DNA of 64,000 bases. It comes from Methanosarcina sp. MSH10X1 (lineage in GTDB: Archaea > Halobacteriota > Methanosarcinia > Methanosarcinales > Methanosarcinaceae). The notes under the pieces are model-generated. The model was not told the DNA's origin and searched no databases. It was given only the letters and a program-made list of their open reading frames with translations. Within the stretch, counting starts at the first letter, position 1; every line of letters begins with the position of its first letter. Position numbers and translations under genes: made by a program. The stretch spans positions 1 through 64,000 of the forward strand of contig NZ_SCHL01000013.1 in NCBI RefSeq assembly GCF_004099695.1. Direction: 5' to 3'. This document shows positions 8,316 to 18,001 of this stretch, piece after piece.

Positions 8316-8798
8316 TCAGGGTGATTTTTCAGGCTTCTCACAGCTTTCAATCAGTCTGAAAGCAAGTTCTACAGCTTCCTCTGGACTTTCTGCCCTGTAG
8401 ACACCTTTGATTTGCCAGCCTGATTCAAGCACGACCACAGGCTTTCCCATTTTCAGGCCAAGGGCTATCTCGGAAAGCGTTCCGTACTCCCCGTTAACTG
8501 CAATCAATGCGTCCGAGGACTGTGCTATGAGCGCGTTTCTGGCATGCCCCATTCCGCTGACGACCGCAAGCTCTATCCAGGGATTTGCTTCCTCTCTCAG
8601 AGTTCCGGGTAGAATTCCCAGGGTTATCCCTCCTTCCTGTTTTGCCCCAAAGGCTGCGGCTTCCATCACTCCTCCCAGTCCTCCGCAGAGCAGAACCGCC
8701 CCTCTTTTTGCCACCTCTCTCCCTACCATTTCTGCAAGTGACCTTGCCTCGCTGCTGCAAACCCCTGCACCTATTACTCCGATCTGTTTTCTGGACAC
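8316..8798 (-). CDS. TIGR00725/LOG-family Rossmann protein
   Basis: 160 residues with a Rossmann-like nucleotide-binding fold: IGVIGAGVC at the start, the glycine-rich LLCGGLGGVMEAAAFGAKQEGG and the closing NGEYGTLSEIALGLKMGKPVV. This is the pattern of the small proteins once called lysine decarboxylase-like, some of which act as cytokinin-type nucleotide phosphoribohydrolases or molybdenum-cofactor carriers. The classical PGGxGTxxE motif appears as NGEYGTLSE, with the first glycine pair replaced, so phosphoribohydrolase activity is uncertain. The start is GTG behind GGTGA. It stands alone on the minus strand. Confidence 0.8.
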   Translation of the reverse strand: MSRKQIGVIGAGVCSSEARSLAEMVGREVAKRGAVLLCGGLGGVMEAAAFGAKQEGGITLGILPGTLREEANPWIELAVVSGMGHARNALIAQSSDALIAVNGEYGTLSEIALGLKMGKPVVVLESGWQIKGVYRAESPEEAVELAFRLIESCEKPEKSP

Positions 8799-8896
8799 GT
8801 TTTCACCGATACTCTAACAGGTAGACGCCCTTTTCTTTGTCCAAGTTTCTTGTTGTTTTCTCATTCCAGAGAACCCGAGCTTGCTTTCAAAAGAAA

Positions 8897-9421
8897 TCAG
8901 ATATAATGGCTCTGGATTTCCACAATTTCAGTACTGTTCTTCGCGGTTGCATATTCCTCAAGCGGTTCCTTATTCAGCTCGAGAAAGCTGTGCCCCCAGT
9001 TAAACTTGGAGAGCACCCTCTCAGCCTGTTCTTTGTGCCCCAGAATGTAAAGGGCTGCTGCAAAAGCCTCGGCTGAGTTAAGTTTGAAGGGTCTTCCGAA
9101 ATTCACAGGATTACCTGCGAGCAGGTAGGGAAGAGCCCTGTGCTCAAGGTTAAGCTTTGCAAGTTCGGGAAAAATCCTTTCTACCTCTTCCCAGGAGCAA
9201 TCAAGTACAACAATCCCTTTTCCGGCGTCGTCGGCAGGAGAGAGGGCTTTTTCTGCAGTCGGATCCAGAAGGATTGCCGATCTGGGCAGCCTTGATATCC
9301 TGTCATAAAGGCGGGCGAGATCAAAGCGAGCCAGTTTCCTTCCTGTGCATTTTTTCGGGTCACACTGTCCTGCATGGTAGATATAAAGGGGAATATCCCG
9401 CTGATTTGTCGGATTCATCAT
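8897..9421 (-). CDS. Tsr3-type rRNA aminocarboxypropyltransferase
   Basis: 174 residues, normal length for the Tsr3/DUF367 family, which transfers the 3-amino-3-carboxypropyl group of S-adenosylmethionine to a hypermodified pseudouridine of small-subunit rRNA. The N-terminal [19 protein letters not shown] and central [28 protein letters not shown] and [14 protein letters not shown] segments are characteristic. Two adjacent ATG codons follow GAGGATCA; the second has the better spacing, so the real product may be one residue shorter. It stands alone. Confidence 0.9.
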   Translation of the reverse strand: MMNPTNQRDIPLYIYHAGQCDPKKCTGRKLARFDLARLYDRISRLPRSAILLDPTAEKALSPADDAGKGIVVLDCSWEEVERIFPELAKLNLEHRALPYLLAGNPVNFGRPFKLNSAEAFAAALYILGHKEQAERVLSKFNWGHSFLELNKEPLEEYATAKNSTEIVEIQSHYI

Positions 9422-9717
9422 TGATCCTCTGAGTTAAATTAATCCTCTGAGCTAAAAACTTTTATTTAAACAGTCTCCTTATTTACCTGTTTCGTCTTCT
9501 ATCTGTTTCTTTGCATATCCGTATCAAAGATTTGTTCTTAACTAAAAGTCTTTTAGAATTAATCATAAGTTGATTTATATATAATTGTTTATATATATCT
9601 ATATGCACCACTGCGTTGTCCCCGGGAAAGTGTGGAGAGGAATTGATACTAGAGTTCATATCTTGATAACATCCTATCTTCACGATGTTGAAGTAGTAAT
9701 AAATAGTTATCTTAGCC

Positions 9718-9930
9718 TGCATCACGACATTATTTCATTGATAGGAGATATGCATTCGATCAAACAAGCTTTAGCAATGAACTTGCGGAGCTTGCTGGAG
9801 GATATATCGTATATACTACAGTAAATTTCATCGATGTACAGTAAATTTCATCGATGAACTGACCTGGAAAAAGAGATTGCTTTTCTTTGTGAAAGGGGAA
9901 GGCTATACTCTCTTTGACTTTGGCTATCCT
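9718..9930 (+). pseudogene. Remnant of an unknown gene broken by a 20-base tandem duplication
   Basis: In one frame the DNA encodes a credible stretch: YFIDRRYAFDQTSFSNELAE, then LAGGYIVYTTVNFID, then ELTWKKRLLFFVKGEGYTLF and DFGYPE before TAG 9931. The frame is broken because a 20-base block (9818-9837) is repeated directly at 9838-9857; removing one copy restores one open frame. No start codon or family is recognised. A separate open frame starting near ATG 9603, behind a strong TATA-like run, may represent the old 5' end. The rest of this spacer up to 10059 shows further stop-riddled coding-like sequence. Confidence 0.45.
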
Positions 9931-10059
9931 GAGTAGAAACAGGTTATCCAGAAACATGAAATCCTGTATCCGTAGGGATAATGCCTTTAGCTATGTTTAC
10001 ATCCGTATTCCGGCTACAGGAAGTATGGTTGAAGAATACAGCTTGGGGAGATGGGTTAT

Positions 10060-10629
10060 ATGGAACAACCAGTTGATGTTGCGGAATTCTCAATTGATTC
10101 TGATAGCGAGGTGGAGTTTGAACCACTGGAAGTACCCTGGTGGGTGGTCCTTCTTGAAGGTATCATTGCTATTCTTGTAGGTTTATTTCTCTTATACAGG
10201 CCTGGACAAACCACTATTTTTCTCATACAGGTTCTGGGTATTTTCTGGCTGGCAGAAGGAATCCTTTCTGTTGTAGGAGCTTTAATATTCTCGGGGAACA
10301 GGGTATGGAAATTGCTTTCGGGTATCCTGAGCATTATTGCAGGAGTTGTTATACTGACGTATCCGGTGTACAGTCCTTTCGTAGTTCTCACATTATTCGT
10401 TATTTTCATAGGGATATGGGCTGTTATCAACGGGGTGGTAAAAGTTGTCCTTGCTCTTAAAGGAGGAGGATGGGGTACGGGAGTTATTGGTATCCTTACA
10501 ATAATTTTAGGCTTGCTGCTTTTAGTTAACTTTGTGGCAGGAGTCCTTGTTCTCCCGTGGGTATTCGGGTTTTTCCTCGTTATTGGGGGGATTGGAGCAC
10601 TTATCGGAGGATTTAGAATGCGAACCTGA
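10060..10629 (+). CDS. HdeD/DUF308-family membrane protein
   Basis: 189 residues. An acidic cytoplasmic N-terminus of about 30 residues is followed by six hydrophobic helices arranged as repeated pairs (WVVLLEGIIAILVGLFLLY, LSGILSIIAGVVILTYPV, VIGILTIILGLLLLVNF), the duplicated pattern of HdeD-like proteins. Bacterial HdeD is linked to acid resistance, but no function is proven for the archaeal relatives. ATG 10060 is preferred over ATG 10051 because GGGGAG then lies 9 bases upstream instead of touching the start codon. It is the first of three same-strand membrane genes. Confidence 0.8.
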   Translation: MEQPVDVAEFSIDSDSEVEFEPLEVPWWVVLLEGIIAILVGLFLLYRPGQTTIFLIQVLGIFWLAEGILSVVGALIFSGNRVWKLLSGILSIIAGVVILTYPVYSPFVVLTLFVIFIGIWAVINGVVKVVLALKGGGWGTGVIGILTIILGLLLLVNFVAGVLVLPWVFGFFLVIGGIGALIGGFRMRT

Positions 10630-10668
10630 AGAAAAAATTCTCCAGGAAACAATAGGAGGAGACAGGTT

Positions 10669-11052
10669 ATGGACAGACCTATTGGTGTTACTATTCTGAC
10701 GTTCGTAGCTGTATTGCTGGCATTTATAAATGCAATTGCAATGCTTCGGTTTCTTGGATTCTTGCCCTCTCTAGGGGTACTGGATATCCGTATCTTCAGC
10801 ATTTGGTATGCTCTGTTGTACGGCTTGCTCGCCTATATCTGGGCGTGGGTAGCTTATATGCTCTGGCAGGTGGACAGGGAGGCCTGGATATTTCTTGCCA
10901 TTATCACGATATTCAATCTATGCCTGAGCTTTGTGGTGCTGGTTACTGGAGGTTCATGGTATGATGTAAACTTTACAGTTATCGTGAACACTCTTATCCT
11001 CATCTACATCATGCTGCCGGGGGTGAGAGGGGCATTCAGGACTGAAACATGA
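10669..11052 (+). CDS. Small integral membrane protein, four predicted helices
   Basis: 127 residues, mostly hydrophobic, with helices near residues 5-30, 45-68, 73-93 and 98-118. No family or catalytic residues recognised. A strong AGGAGGAG lies about 8 bases before the ATG. It starts 39 bases after the HdeD-like gene and is probably cotranscribed with it. Confidence 0.75.
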   Translation: MDRPIGVTILTFVAVLLAFINAIAMLRFLGFLPSLGVLDIRIFSIWYALLYGLLAYIWAWVAYMLWQVDREAWIFLAIITIFNLCLSFVVLVTGGSWYDVNFTVIVNTLILIYIMLPGVRGAFRTET

Positions 11053-11269
11053 CTATCGGCTTGCAGTAAGCAGTAATTTAAAAAGGATGAAAAAGGGTTC
11101 TAATCTCCTTTCTTTCCTTCTTGAGGCTAATTCTGGTGTGGAGGACCTCCTGAACCAGAGAGAAACGATAATAGAGCTACCAGTCGATATTTCGGATAGA
11201 GCCGCAGGAGAGAGTACCTTACCGGGGTATAATCCGCTCTTTATATTATTCCATCCAGAAGTGATCGTT

Positions 11270-12913
11270 GTGGAAAGGAAAACTGTACTTGTTGCACTCG
11301 TGCTTGCGATGTTTATACTCGTTATTGACACGACAATTATGAATGTCTCTATTTCGGCACTTATCGAAGATTTTGATACGAATGTTGCCACTGTCCAGGC
11401 TGCTATTACCCTTTATGCCCTTGTAATGGCCTCGTTTATGATCACCGGGGGAAAAATCGGCGATATTACTGGCAGAAAGAAGGCATTCAGGATAGGACTG
11501 GTCATTTACGGTACCGGTTCTCTTCTTACTTCGGTCAGCCCGACAATGACCTTACTGGTCTTGGGCTGGTCGATCCTTGAGGGATTTGGGGCAACCCTGG
11601 TCATGCCTGCTATCCAGACGCTCGTGACTTCAAACTACAGCGGAAGGGACCGTGCCCTTGCTTACGGCATATTAGGGGGAATTGTTGCAGGCGCAATTGC
11701 CCTGGGGCCAATTATAGGAGGCTGGCTGACAACCGAGTACACCTGGAGGCTTGCCTTTGCCGGGGAGGTTGTGATCGTGGTCATTGTCCTGTTGTTAAGT
11801 CGGTATATCCTGGATGCTCCCCTTAAGACTGAAGAGAAGCCCAAACTGGATATAGCTGGCTCTGTACTTTCTGCACTTGGGATGGGGTTTATTGTTTTTG
11901 GCATATTACTCGCAGGGACCTATGGCTGGTGGAAGGCACGTCAGCCTTATTCCATAGGAGGGATTGAAATTTCACCGTTCGGCCTTTCCCCTACCCCGGT
12001 GTTTATTTTAGCTGGAATCGTTATCCTGCTGTGCTTTGCCCTCTGGGAACGTCATCTGATTACTCGGGGGAAGATGCCGCTCATAAGGCTCGATGTGCTC
12101 AGGGATCGCGGAGTTAGCTCAGGCATTCTTGTCCAGCTGGTTCAGACTCTCGTTATAGGAGGTTTCTTGTTCAGCATGGCTCTTTTCTTTCAGATCGCTC
12201 TGGGCCTCAATGCAATGCAGACAGGTTTTCTCTATCTTCCCCTCTCCATACCGCTTTTAATTGCTTCGCTTGCAGCATCCCGCTTATCTGCCCGAGTAGC
12301 CCCGAAGCGCATTATCCAGGTTGGGTTAGTCGTACTTATTGCTGGGCTTTTACTGGCTATTGCAACCATTAATGTGGAGGTTAAAGGGCTCGGGCTATTA
12401 ACCGGGTTTGCGTTAATAGGCATAGGTGCAGGAGTTGTAGCATCCCAGATAATGAATCTCGTTCTCTCAAGGGTAGTTCCTGAAAGGACAAGCGAGACAG
12501 CAGCCCTTATGAGCGCTTCCCAGAACCTGGGCATGTCTATCGGGACTGCCATAATGGGCTCCCTCGTTATAGGGGGTCTGATAGTAGGAGCCACTACCCT
12601 TATAGATGACAGTACTGCTATTCCGGAAGACCTCAAACCCGCTGTGATATCATCAGTAGAGGAGAATGCCCGCTTTTTGAGCGATGAGGAACTGACAGCT
12701 ATCCTGAGGGATGCCCCTCCTGAGCTTTCGCAGGAGATCTTGAGGATTAACGAAACAGCCCGCATTCATGGGATAAAAATCTCCCTCTCGGGGCTGGTAA
12801 TTTTCGCGGTATTCGGCATAATCGCCTCAATCTTCCTGCCGCCTGAGGTTCTGCGTCCTTTGCAAACCGAGCAGAAAAAAGCCGATAGTCTGGAAAAATC
12901 CGAACATATTTAG
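11270..12913 (+). CDS. MFS drug/proton antiporter, 14-helix DHA2 family
   Basis: About 547 residues with the EmrB/QacA-type layout. Helix 1 carries LVIDTTIMNVSISALIEDF, with the family's D-T-T-I-x-N-V motif; loop 2-3 carries motif A (GGKIGDITGRKKAF); the GPIIGGWL segment is the antiporter signature of helix 5. It should export drugs or other amphipathic compounds in exchange for protons. The frame is open back to ATG 11087, but those 61 residues are hydrophilic and unlike the family, and a TATA-like TTTATATTATT lies just before GTG 11270, which begins MERKTVLVALVLAMF. The longer form cannot be ruled out. The soluble stretch of about 80 residues before the last helix is normal for the family. 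Confidence 0.85.
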   Translation: MERKTVLVALVLAMFILVIDTTIMNVSISALIEDFDTNVATVQAAITLYALVMASFMITGGKIGDITGRKKAFRIGLVIYGTGSLLTSVSPTMTLLVLGWSILEGFGATLVMPAIQTLVTSNYSGRDRALAYGILGGIVAGAIALGPIIGGWLTTEYTWRLAFAGEVVIVVIVLLLSRYILDAPLKTEEKPKLDIAGSVLSALGMGFIVFGILLAGTYGWWKARQPYSIGGIEISPFGLSPTPVFILAGIVILLCFALWERHLITRGKMPLIRLDVLRDRGVSSGILVQLVQTLVIGGFLFSMALFFQIALGLNAMQTGFLYLPLSIPLLIASLAASRLSARVAPKRIIQVGLVVLIAGLLLAIATINVEVKGLGLLTGFALIGIGAGVVASQIMNLVLSRVVPERTSETAALMSASQNLGMSIGTAIMGSLVIGGLIVGATTLIDDSTAIPEDLKPAVISSVEENARFLSDEELTAILRDAPPELSQEILRINETARIHGIKISLSGLVIFAVFGIIASIFLPPEVLRPLQTEQKKADSLEKSEHI

Positions 12914-13128
12914 GATTGTAAGAATTGTTTTTGAACCGTATCTCAGGATGAAAAGGCTTTTCCCCTTTTTTATTTCTTTCATTGAGGTCAAAAACCTTTT
13001 GTCCATTTTCCTGATAATTCCTTTAATAAAAGGGTTTTTTTTGCCGATCAAAATTTTTGGGCTAAATTATTAAGGAATTATTATATGAGGATGAAAAAAT
13101 ATATATATCTACAATTCTTGCAGTAGAG

Positions 13129-13407
13129 ATGATGAGATCCCCCCTTATCACAGTGCTGCTTTCTTCCGAAAAAAGAACTGAGCTACTTCTCCTTCTCAAA
13201 GAAAAGCCCTGTACTATTGAAGAAATCAACAATGAGCTCGGTACGAACTCCGTCGCGATCCTGCCCCAGCTTAAAAAGCTAAAGGAAAACGGGCTCGTGA
13301 TTCAGGAGGATAGGGTATATGATCTTTCCCTGCTCGGGAGGATTATTGTCCGTAAAATGGAATCTCTTGTAAAAGCCTTCAGGCAACTTGAGGAAGACTA
13401 CGATTAA
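13129..13407 (+). CDS. Winged-helix regulator reduced to its DNA-binding domain
   Basis: 92 residues: a single ArsR/FilR1-like winged helix (SEKRTELLLLLKEKPCTIEE, then LPQLKKLKENGLVIQ) followed by YDLSLLGRIIVRKMESLVKAF. In methanosarcinal relatives this head is followed by a ligand domain of about 170 residues; here a stop codon comes directly after the linker (QLEEDYD). The protein is therefore either a truncated remnant or a DNA-binding-only variant. A TATA-like AAATATATATAT lies about 30 bases before the start and there is no Shine-Dalgarno sequence. It follows the MFS exporter, which it could have regulated. Confidence 0.7.
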   Translation: MMRSPLITVLLSSEKRTELLLLLKEKPCTIEEINNELGTNSVAILPQLKKLKENGLVIQEDRVYDLSLLGRIIVRKMESLVKAFRQLEEDYD

Positions 13408-13514
13408 ACCGCCTTTATATATCTGGATACTTATACCGAGAGCCGTTACAGAAACTTTTTCCTTAAACTGCGAATCCGACAGACCACAAAGGTACTGAAC
13501 AGACTTTTTTATGC

Positions 13515-14090
13515 TTATTCCTGCTTTCCAAGCTGCTTTTGAGCGTTTTCCCTCACATCTGCAAAGATATCCTTTCCTTTAGCATCAATTCCTACAATAA
13601 GCGGCCCGAAATCTTCCACCCTGAGCACCCAGACTGCTTCAGGCATTCCAAGATCAAGCCAGTAGACGGTTTTTACTTCCCTGATTAACTCTGCGGCAAG
13701 GGCTGCACATCCGCCTGTGTAAGCCAGATAAACGCATCGGTCCTTCAGGGCATCGGTTACGCCTTTCATACCGCCTTTTCCTATGATTGCCCGAACTCCG
13801 TGAGCCTTAAGGAGGGGAGGCGTCATTTTTGACATCCTGCCGCTGGTTGTAGGGCCTGCCGAAATTACATTCCAGCCGATTTCTGTTTGCTGCATAAGCG
13901 GGCCGCAGTGGTAGATTACTCCCCCTTCAAGGGAGAAAGGAAGTTCTTCTTTTTTCTTGTCCATCTCAAGAATCCTTGCATGGGCTTCATCCCTTGCTGT
14001 CAGGATTTCTCCTGAGATATAAACAATGTCCCCGGCATTGAGTTTCTTGATATCCTCGATTTTCAGCGGGGTTTGCAGGTGATGTTCCAT
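13515..14090 (-). CDS. Fumarate hydratase class I, beta subunit
   Basis: 191 residues, corresponding to the C-terminal swivelling domain of class I iron-sulfur fumarase. [16 protein letters not shown], the [16 protein letters not shown] segment and GKGGMKG are family landmarks. Together with the upstream alpha subunit it interconverts fumarate and malate. The frame opens at 14138, but ATG 14090 begins the conserved [14 protein letters not shown] and overlaps the alpha stop codon as TAATG, which fits translational coupling. Confidence 0.9.
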   Translation of the reverse strand: MEHHLQTPLKIEDIKKLNAGDIVYISGEILTARDEAHARILEMDKKKEELPFSLEGGVIYHCGPLMQQTEIGWNVISAGPTTSGRMSKMTPPLLKAHGVRAIIGKGGMKGVTDALKDRCVYLAYTGGCAALAAELIREVKTVYWLDLGMPEAVWVLRVEDFGPLIVGIDAKGKDIFADVRENAQKQLGKQE

Positions 14091-14932
14091 TATTCTTCCT
14101 CCCCGAACACGACCGAAGCATGCCGGTTTGCCCAGCACTGGATATTTACTGCAACCGGAAGGGACGCTGTGTGGCAGTGAGCAGTTTTCACGTTCACTGC
14201 AAGGGCGGTTGTACTGCCTCCGAGCCCCATGCAGCCTATCCCTAACGCATTTACAGCCTCAAGGATTTCGGTCTCCATTTCTTCCATAGGAGCATTGAGG
14301 GGCTCAAGCAAAGCTTCTTTTGCAAGCCTGGCTGCCGCATCGAAAGAACCTCCTATTCCGATACCTATGGTCAGGGGAGGACAGGGCATTCCTCCGGCAT
14401 TTACTATGGTTTCGAGCACGAAATTTTTGATGTTTCCTGATTCCGTCGGGTTAAACATCCGCAGCGAACTCATGTTTTCCGAGCCTGCGCCTTTAGGGGC
14501 AGCAGTAATCTTTAACTGGTTTCCGGGAACGAGCTTCCAGTGAATATCCGGAATTCCAGCTCCGGTATTGTTGCCGCTGTTCTTCCGGGTAAGGGGGTCT
14601 ACGGCATTCGGCCGGAGAGGGATCTCGGCTGTTGCAAGGATTACAGCCTCCCTGATTGCGGCCTCAATGTCAAAACCGGGCTGAAACCCTGTCCCGATCT
14701 CTGCGAAAAAGATCATTATGCCCGTATCCTGGCACATGGGTACCCCATGCTTCTTTGCAATCTCAATGTTTTTCAGGATTGCCTGGAGCTGAGACTTTGC
14801 AACAGGATTTTCTTCTGCGGCTTCAGCTTTCCTGAGCGCATCAACTACATCGTCAGGAAGCTCGATTTCCGCTTTTCTTAAAAGGTCTGCAATAGACCGG
14901 ATAAAATCTTCACGGCTGATTTTCGAAGACAA
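14090..14932 (-). CDS. Fumarate hydratase class I, alpha subunit
   Basis: 280 residues, the catalytic part of the two-subunit oxygen-sensitive fumarase. Three cysteine sites that would hold the 4Fe-4S cluster are visible: [24 protein letters not shown] and [11 protein letters not shown]. In methanogens the enzyme belongs to the partial citric-acid cycle and to recycling of fumarate released in purine and arginine synthesis. It overlaps the beta gene by one base and is first in the pair; the AT-rich DNA upstream should hold the promoter. Confidence 0.92.
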   Translation of the reverse strand: MSSKISREDFIRSIADLLRKAEIELPDDVVDALRKAEAAEENPVAKSQLQAILKNIEIAKKHGVPMCQDTGIMIFFAEIGTGFQPGFDIEAAIREAVILATAEIPLRPNAVDPLTRKNSGNNTGAGIPDIHWKLVPGNQLKITAAPKGAGSENMSSLRMFNPTESGNIKNFVLETIVNAGGMPCPPLTIGIGIGGSFDAAARLAKEALLEPLNAPMEEMETEILEAVNALGIGCMGLGGSTTALAVNVKTAHCHTASLPVAVNIQCWANRHASVVFGEEE

Positions 14933-15325
14933 AAGATCACCATTTTATGAGGAAAAATTAATTTTCGTAAGATAAAGGCATGAATGCAGAGTATATTGTG
15001 AGCACCTTAAAGTCTAAAATACAGGGAAAATTAGTGTTTTTAATATTTAATATCGAGCGTCTGGTAACTTGAAACTTATAAATTGCTAACAAGAAAACAG
15101 ATTTGAGAAATGATTATGATAAGTTATATAAAATAAAGTATACGCTGAAAAGGAAGACGTTGAATAAGTGACGATTGTAAATCAGTTTTCGCAAAGAGAA
15201 TTAGCAGTCCAGTTTTTGCAAAATTTGTCTTGTCTATTCTTCTCTTTCCTTCTGGTTTTTTATACTATTCTCTTTATCTGCTAGTTCTTCCTGGGCTTTT
15301 CTGTCGATTCTTATAATTTTTCAGC
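14933..15325. other. AT-rich spacer between fumarase and the caspase gene
   Basis: About 390 bases without a gene. The part next to the fumarase alpha start should hold its promoter, and the part from 15230 is pyrimidine-rich just past the stop codon of the caspase gene. No repeat or hairpin stood out. Confidence 0.3.
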
Positions 15326-17989
15326 TTATCTCTCAACCGTTCTCGCTACATATACTTTTGATCCATCTGGACTGACGGTTATCTCCGTCAGAGTGCTTGT
15401 TGCAAGTCCTTCTAGAGCGTTTCCTACATCAGCTACGGCTATGACATTATTCGTCTCTGTATCAATTACAGAGACTGTGTCACTCTCGCTCTTTGCTACA
15501 TATACCTTTTTCCCATCCGGGCTGACTGTGACTATATCAGTCCAGCCCCCTATATTCACTGTTGCTATAACATTGTTTGTGTCTGTATCAATTACGTAAA
15601 TATGGGGGTCGGAAGCCACATATATCTTTTTTCCATCCGGGCTGACTACAAAGTCATTAATAGAATAATCTTCTATATTCGCTGTTGCTGTAATATTGTT
15701 TGTATCTGTGTCAATTATGTAAATATTGGGCTCGGAAGCAGCATATATCTTTTTTCCATCAGGACTAACTAAAACTCCAAAAGGCGAGCCTCCTACAGGC
15801 ACCGTGGCTGTAACCTCGTTTGTGTCTGTATCAATTACATAAATAGAGGAGTCGGTAGTCACGTATATATTTTTTCCATCCGGGCTGACTGTGATTCCTT
15901 TAGACCAGCCACCTACATTCACTGTTGCTGTAACTTCGTTTGTGCGTGTGTCAATTACGTAAATATTGGGCTCGGAAGCCACATACACCTTCTTTCCATC
16001 CGGGCTGACTGTGACGATATTAGCCGAGCCCCCTGCACTAATTCTTACTATAACAGTGTTAGTATCTGTGTCAATTGCGTAGATATTGGGATCAGAAGTC
16101 ACATATATCTTTTTCCCATCCGGGCTTATTACAAAATCATTAATTAAATCATCTTCTACATTCACTATTGCTGCAACAGTGTTTGTGTTTGTGTCAATTA
16201 CGTAAATATTGGAGTCGGAAGTCACATATCCCTTTTTTCCATCCGGGCTTACTATAAATCCCCGAGAATGATAAAATCCCGCCATTGTCGCTGTAATATT
16301 GTTTGTGTCTGTGTCAATTACAGAAACGGTGCTATATGCGTTTAGGGTTAAAAATAAAATAAATACTAAAAATATTCCAAAAAGAGTTAAGATAACAACG
16401 CCGAAATGACGGTTTTTTTTCCTTAAAGACCCTTCCTGCATTTTTGGAGGTAATTTACTGTCGGAAGGACCATGAACTGCTTGTTTTGCTTCTTGAGCTT
16501 TTCTTGCTTCCTCAAACTTTTCTTTCTCAGGCTCTTCATTTGCTTTTTCTTCAGCTTTTTCTCTTCTAATTTTCTCCTCTGCTTCTCTCCTGGCTTTATC
16601 TTCTTCCTTTATACCTTTTCTTTCCTGGTCTTCTAGCTGCTTTCTTTCGAGGAGTTCTTCCTGTTCCTTTTTTCTTCTCTCTACTTTTTCCTGAGCCTTT
16701 CTTTTGCTTTCCTCTAGTTTCTCAGCTTCTTCCTTCTCTTTCCGTAAGCTCTCCTGTCCTTCTTTTTCCTCTCTGACTTCCTCTTCTATACGCCTTTTTT
16801 TCTGTTCTTCCCTCTCCAGTCTGGCTTTTTCTCCTTCTCTACGTTTTCTTTCCTGTTCTTCTTGCTGCTGTCTTTCAAGGAATTCTCTCTCTTTCCTTCT
16901 TTCCTCCTCTTCTTTTTGTCGCTGGAGTTCTTCATCTCTTTGCTTTCGAAGCCTCTCCTTTTCCTCTTTTCCCCTTTTCTCTCTTTCCATGCTTTCTTTT
17001 TGTTTTTGTTCTTCTTCCTGTTGCTTTCGAAGCTTTTCCTGATACTTTACGATATCTATGTAGGCTTCAACCTGAATTTCGTCGTTAAGAAGGGACTCAA
17101 GGTGTGGTTTTATTTTTACTTCAGAAGGTTCTAGAGCAGAAGTATTGTTATGGATTTTTTGAAGGATTGTCAACGACTTATATAACACAAAAGAAGGGGC
17201 GGAATTGAGAGATTGAATCAATTTATCTTTTCTTTGTTCAAACTCTCTATCTCTAATTTTTTGAGGGTTTCTCCCAAGAACCATTTCTCCTTCATATGAT
17301 CCTTTTATCTGGGGGCGCTGCAGGCCTTTAGCTTTAGTTTCATTAAACGTGTACCTGTAAAGATCTTCGACCGTTATAATTCCATCACTGTCATAGTCAG
17401 CAACCCAATCCTTCAAGCCTTTTAACAGGTAGTGTGTAAAAACTCCATGTTTGAGTTCTTTATCTTCTTTTGCTATGTTTGAGCCTAATTGTCCTGTTGA
17501 AGTAAGCAAAATCGTACCGGAACCAGAGTACTTTGAGAGCGTCTCTTGAAGGAAATCCCCTTTCATGCCAGCAGTTCCACTATAGCAGCAGTCAAGAATT
17601 ACAACCACGCGGTTGCAGGCTGACTGATCTTTACATTCGTTAATATAATCGAATTTTAATGAGGTAGAGAGCAGGCTTTCGGGGTCAGTATCTTTGAATA
17701 ACAGGCATAAATCAAATTTATAGCTTGGTTTTCCGTGGCCTGAAAAATAAATCAGAATCTCATCTTCTTTTTTTGCGTTTTTAAAGACTTTTTCTATTCT
17801 GTGAGAAACTTCTTCTTTAGATTTGTTTATTAACTCGATAACTTCATCAAATCCGCAGATTTTTTGATCTAGCAGAACTTCTCCCATCTCTTTTGCGTCG
17901 CTCTCTGCGAACTCTAATTTTTCCACCTTTGAATACTCGTTGGTGCCGATTATAACCGCAATTCTTCTGCCAAGCTCATTGTTAGTCAC
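15326..17989 (-). CDS. Caspase-like protease with coiled coil, membrane helix and YVTN beta-propeller
   Basis: 887 residues in four parts. (1) Residues about 8-240: C14 caspase/metacaspase domain with catalytic H85 (IYFSGHG) and C135 (ILDCCYSGTAG), plus an EF-hand-like loop at 198-209 with D198, D200, D202, T206 and D209. (2) Residues about 315-505: one very long, highly charged E/K/R/Q coiled coil. (3) Residues 529-550: a single hydrophobic helix preceded by the basic RKKNRH, which predicts the N-terminus inside. (4) Residues 553-887: eight repeats of about 40 residues, each with a VIDTDTNNV-like strand and a VSPDGKKIYV-like strand, i.e. a YVTN/SMP-30-type beta-propeller that would lie outside. 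The layout suggests an outside sensor coupled to an inside protease. The start is GTG behind GGGGAG. It lies 12 bases after the small gene at 18002-18403 and is surely cotranscribed with it. Substrates are unknown. Confidence 0.9.
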   Translation of the reverse strand: MTNNELGRRIAVIIGTNEYSKVEKLEFAESDAKEMGEVLLDQKICGFDEVIELINKSKEEVSHRIEKVFKNAKKEDEILIYFSGHGKPSYKFDLCLLFKDTDPESLLSTSLKFDYINECKDQSACNRVVVILDCCYSGTAGMKGDFLQETLSKYSGSGTILLTSTGQLGSNIAKEDKELKHGVFTHYLLKGLKDWVADYDSDGIITVEDLYRYTFNETKAKGLQRPQIKGSYEGEMVLGRNPQKIRDREFEQRKDKLIQSLNSAPSFVLYKSLTILQKIHNNTSALEPSEVKIKPHLESLLNDEIQVEAYIDIVKYQEKLRKQQEEEQKQKESMEREKRGKEEKERLRKQRDEELQRQKEEEERRKEREFLERQQQEEQERKRREGEKARLEREEQKKRRIEEEVREEKEGQESLRKEKEEAEKLEESKRKAQEKVERRKKEQEELLERKQLEDQERKGIKEEDKARREAEEKIRREKAEEKANEEPEKEKFEEARKAQEAKQAVHGPSDSKLPPKMQEGSLRKKNRHFGVVILTLFGIFLVFILFLTLNAYSTVSVIDTDTNNITATMAGFYHSRGFIVSPDGKKGYVTSDSNIYVIDTNTNTVAAIVNVEDDLINDFVISPDGKKIYVTSDPNIYAIDTDTNTVIVRISAGGSANIVTVSPDGKKVYVASEPNIYVIDTRTNEVTATVNVGGWSKGITVSPDGKNIYVTTDSSIYVIDTDTNEVTATVPVGGSPFGVLVSPDGKKIYAASEPNIYIIDTDTNNITATANIEDYSINDFVVSPDGKKIYVASDPHIYVIDTDTNNVIATVNIGGWTDIVTVSPDGKKVYVAKSESDTVSVIDTETNNVIAVADVGNALEGLATSTLTEITVSPDGSKVYVARTVER

Positions 17990-18001
17990 GCTGCTCCCCG
18001 T

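Noticed and set aside
10056-10802. 248-codon minus-strand frame
   Set aside because: Antisense shadow of the HdeD-like and small membrane genes; rich in T, I, P and R as expected from reversed hydrophobic codons.
14540-14881. 113-codon plus-strand frame inside fumarase alpha
   Set aside because: Antisense to a conserved enzyme; no independent evidence.
15373-16330. DNA tandem repeat of about 120 bases
   Set aside because: The periodicity is real but is explained by the eight 40-residue propeller repeats of the coding sequence.
16704-17134. Serine/phenylalanine-rich plus-strand frames
   Set aside because: They are the reverse reading of the E/K/R-rich coiled coil of the caspase protein.
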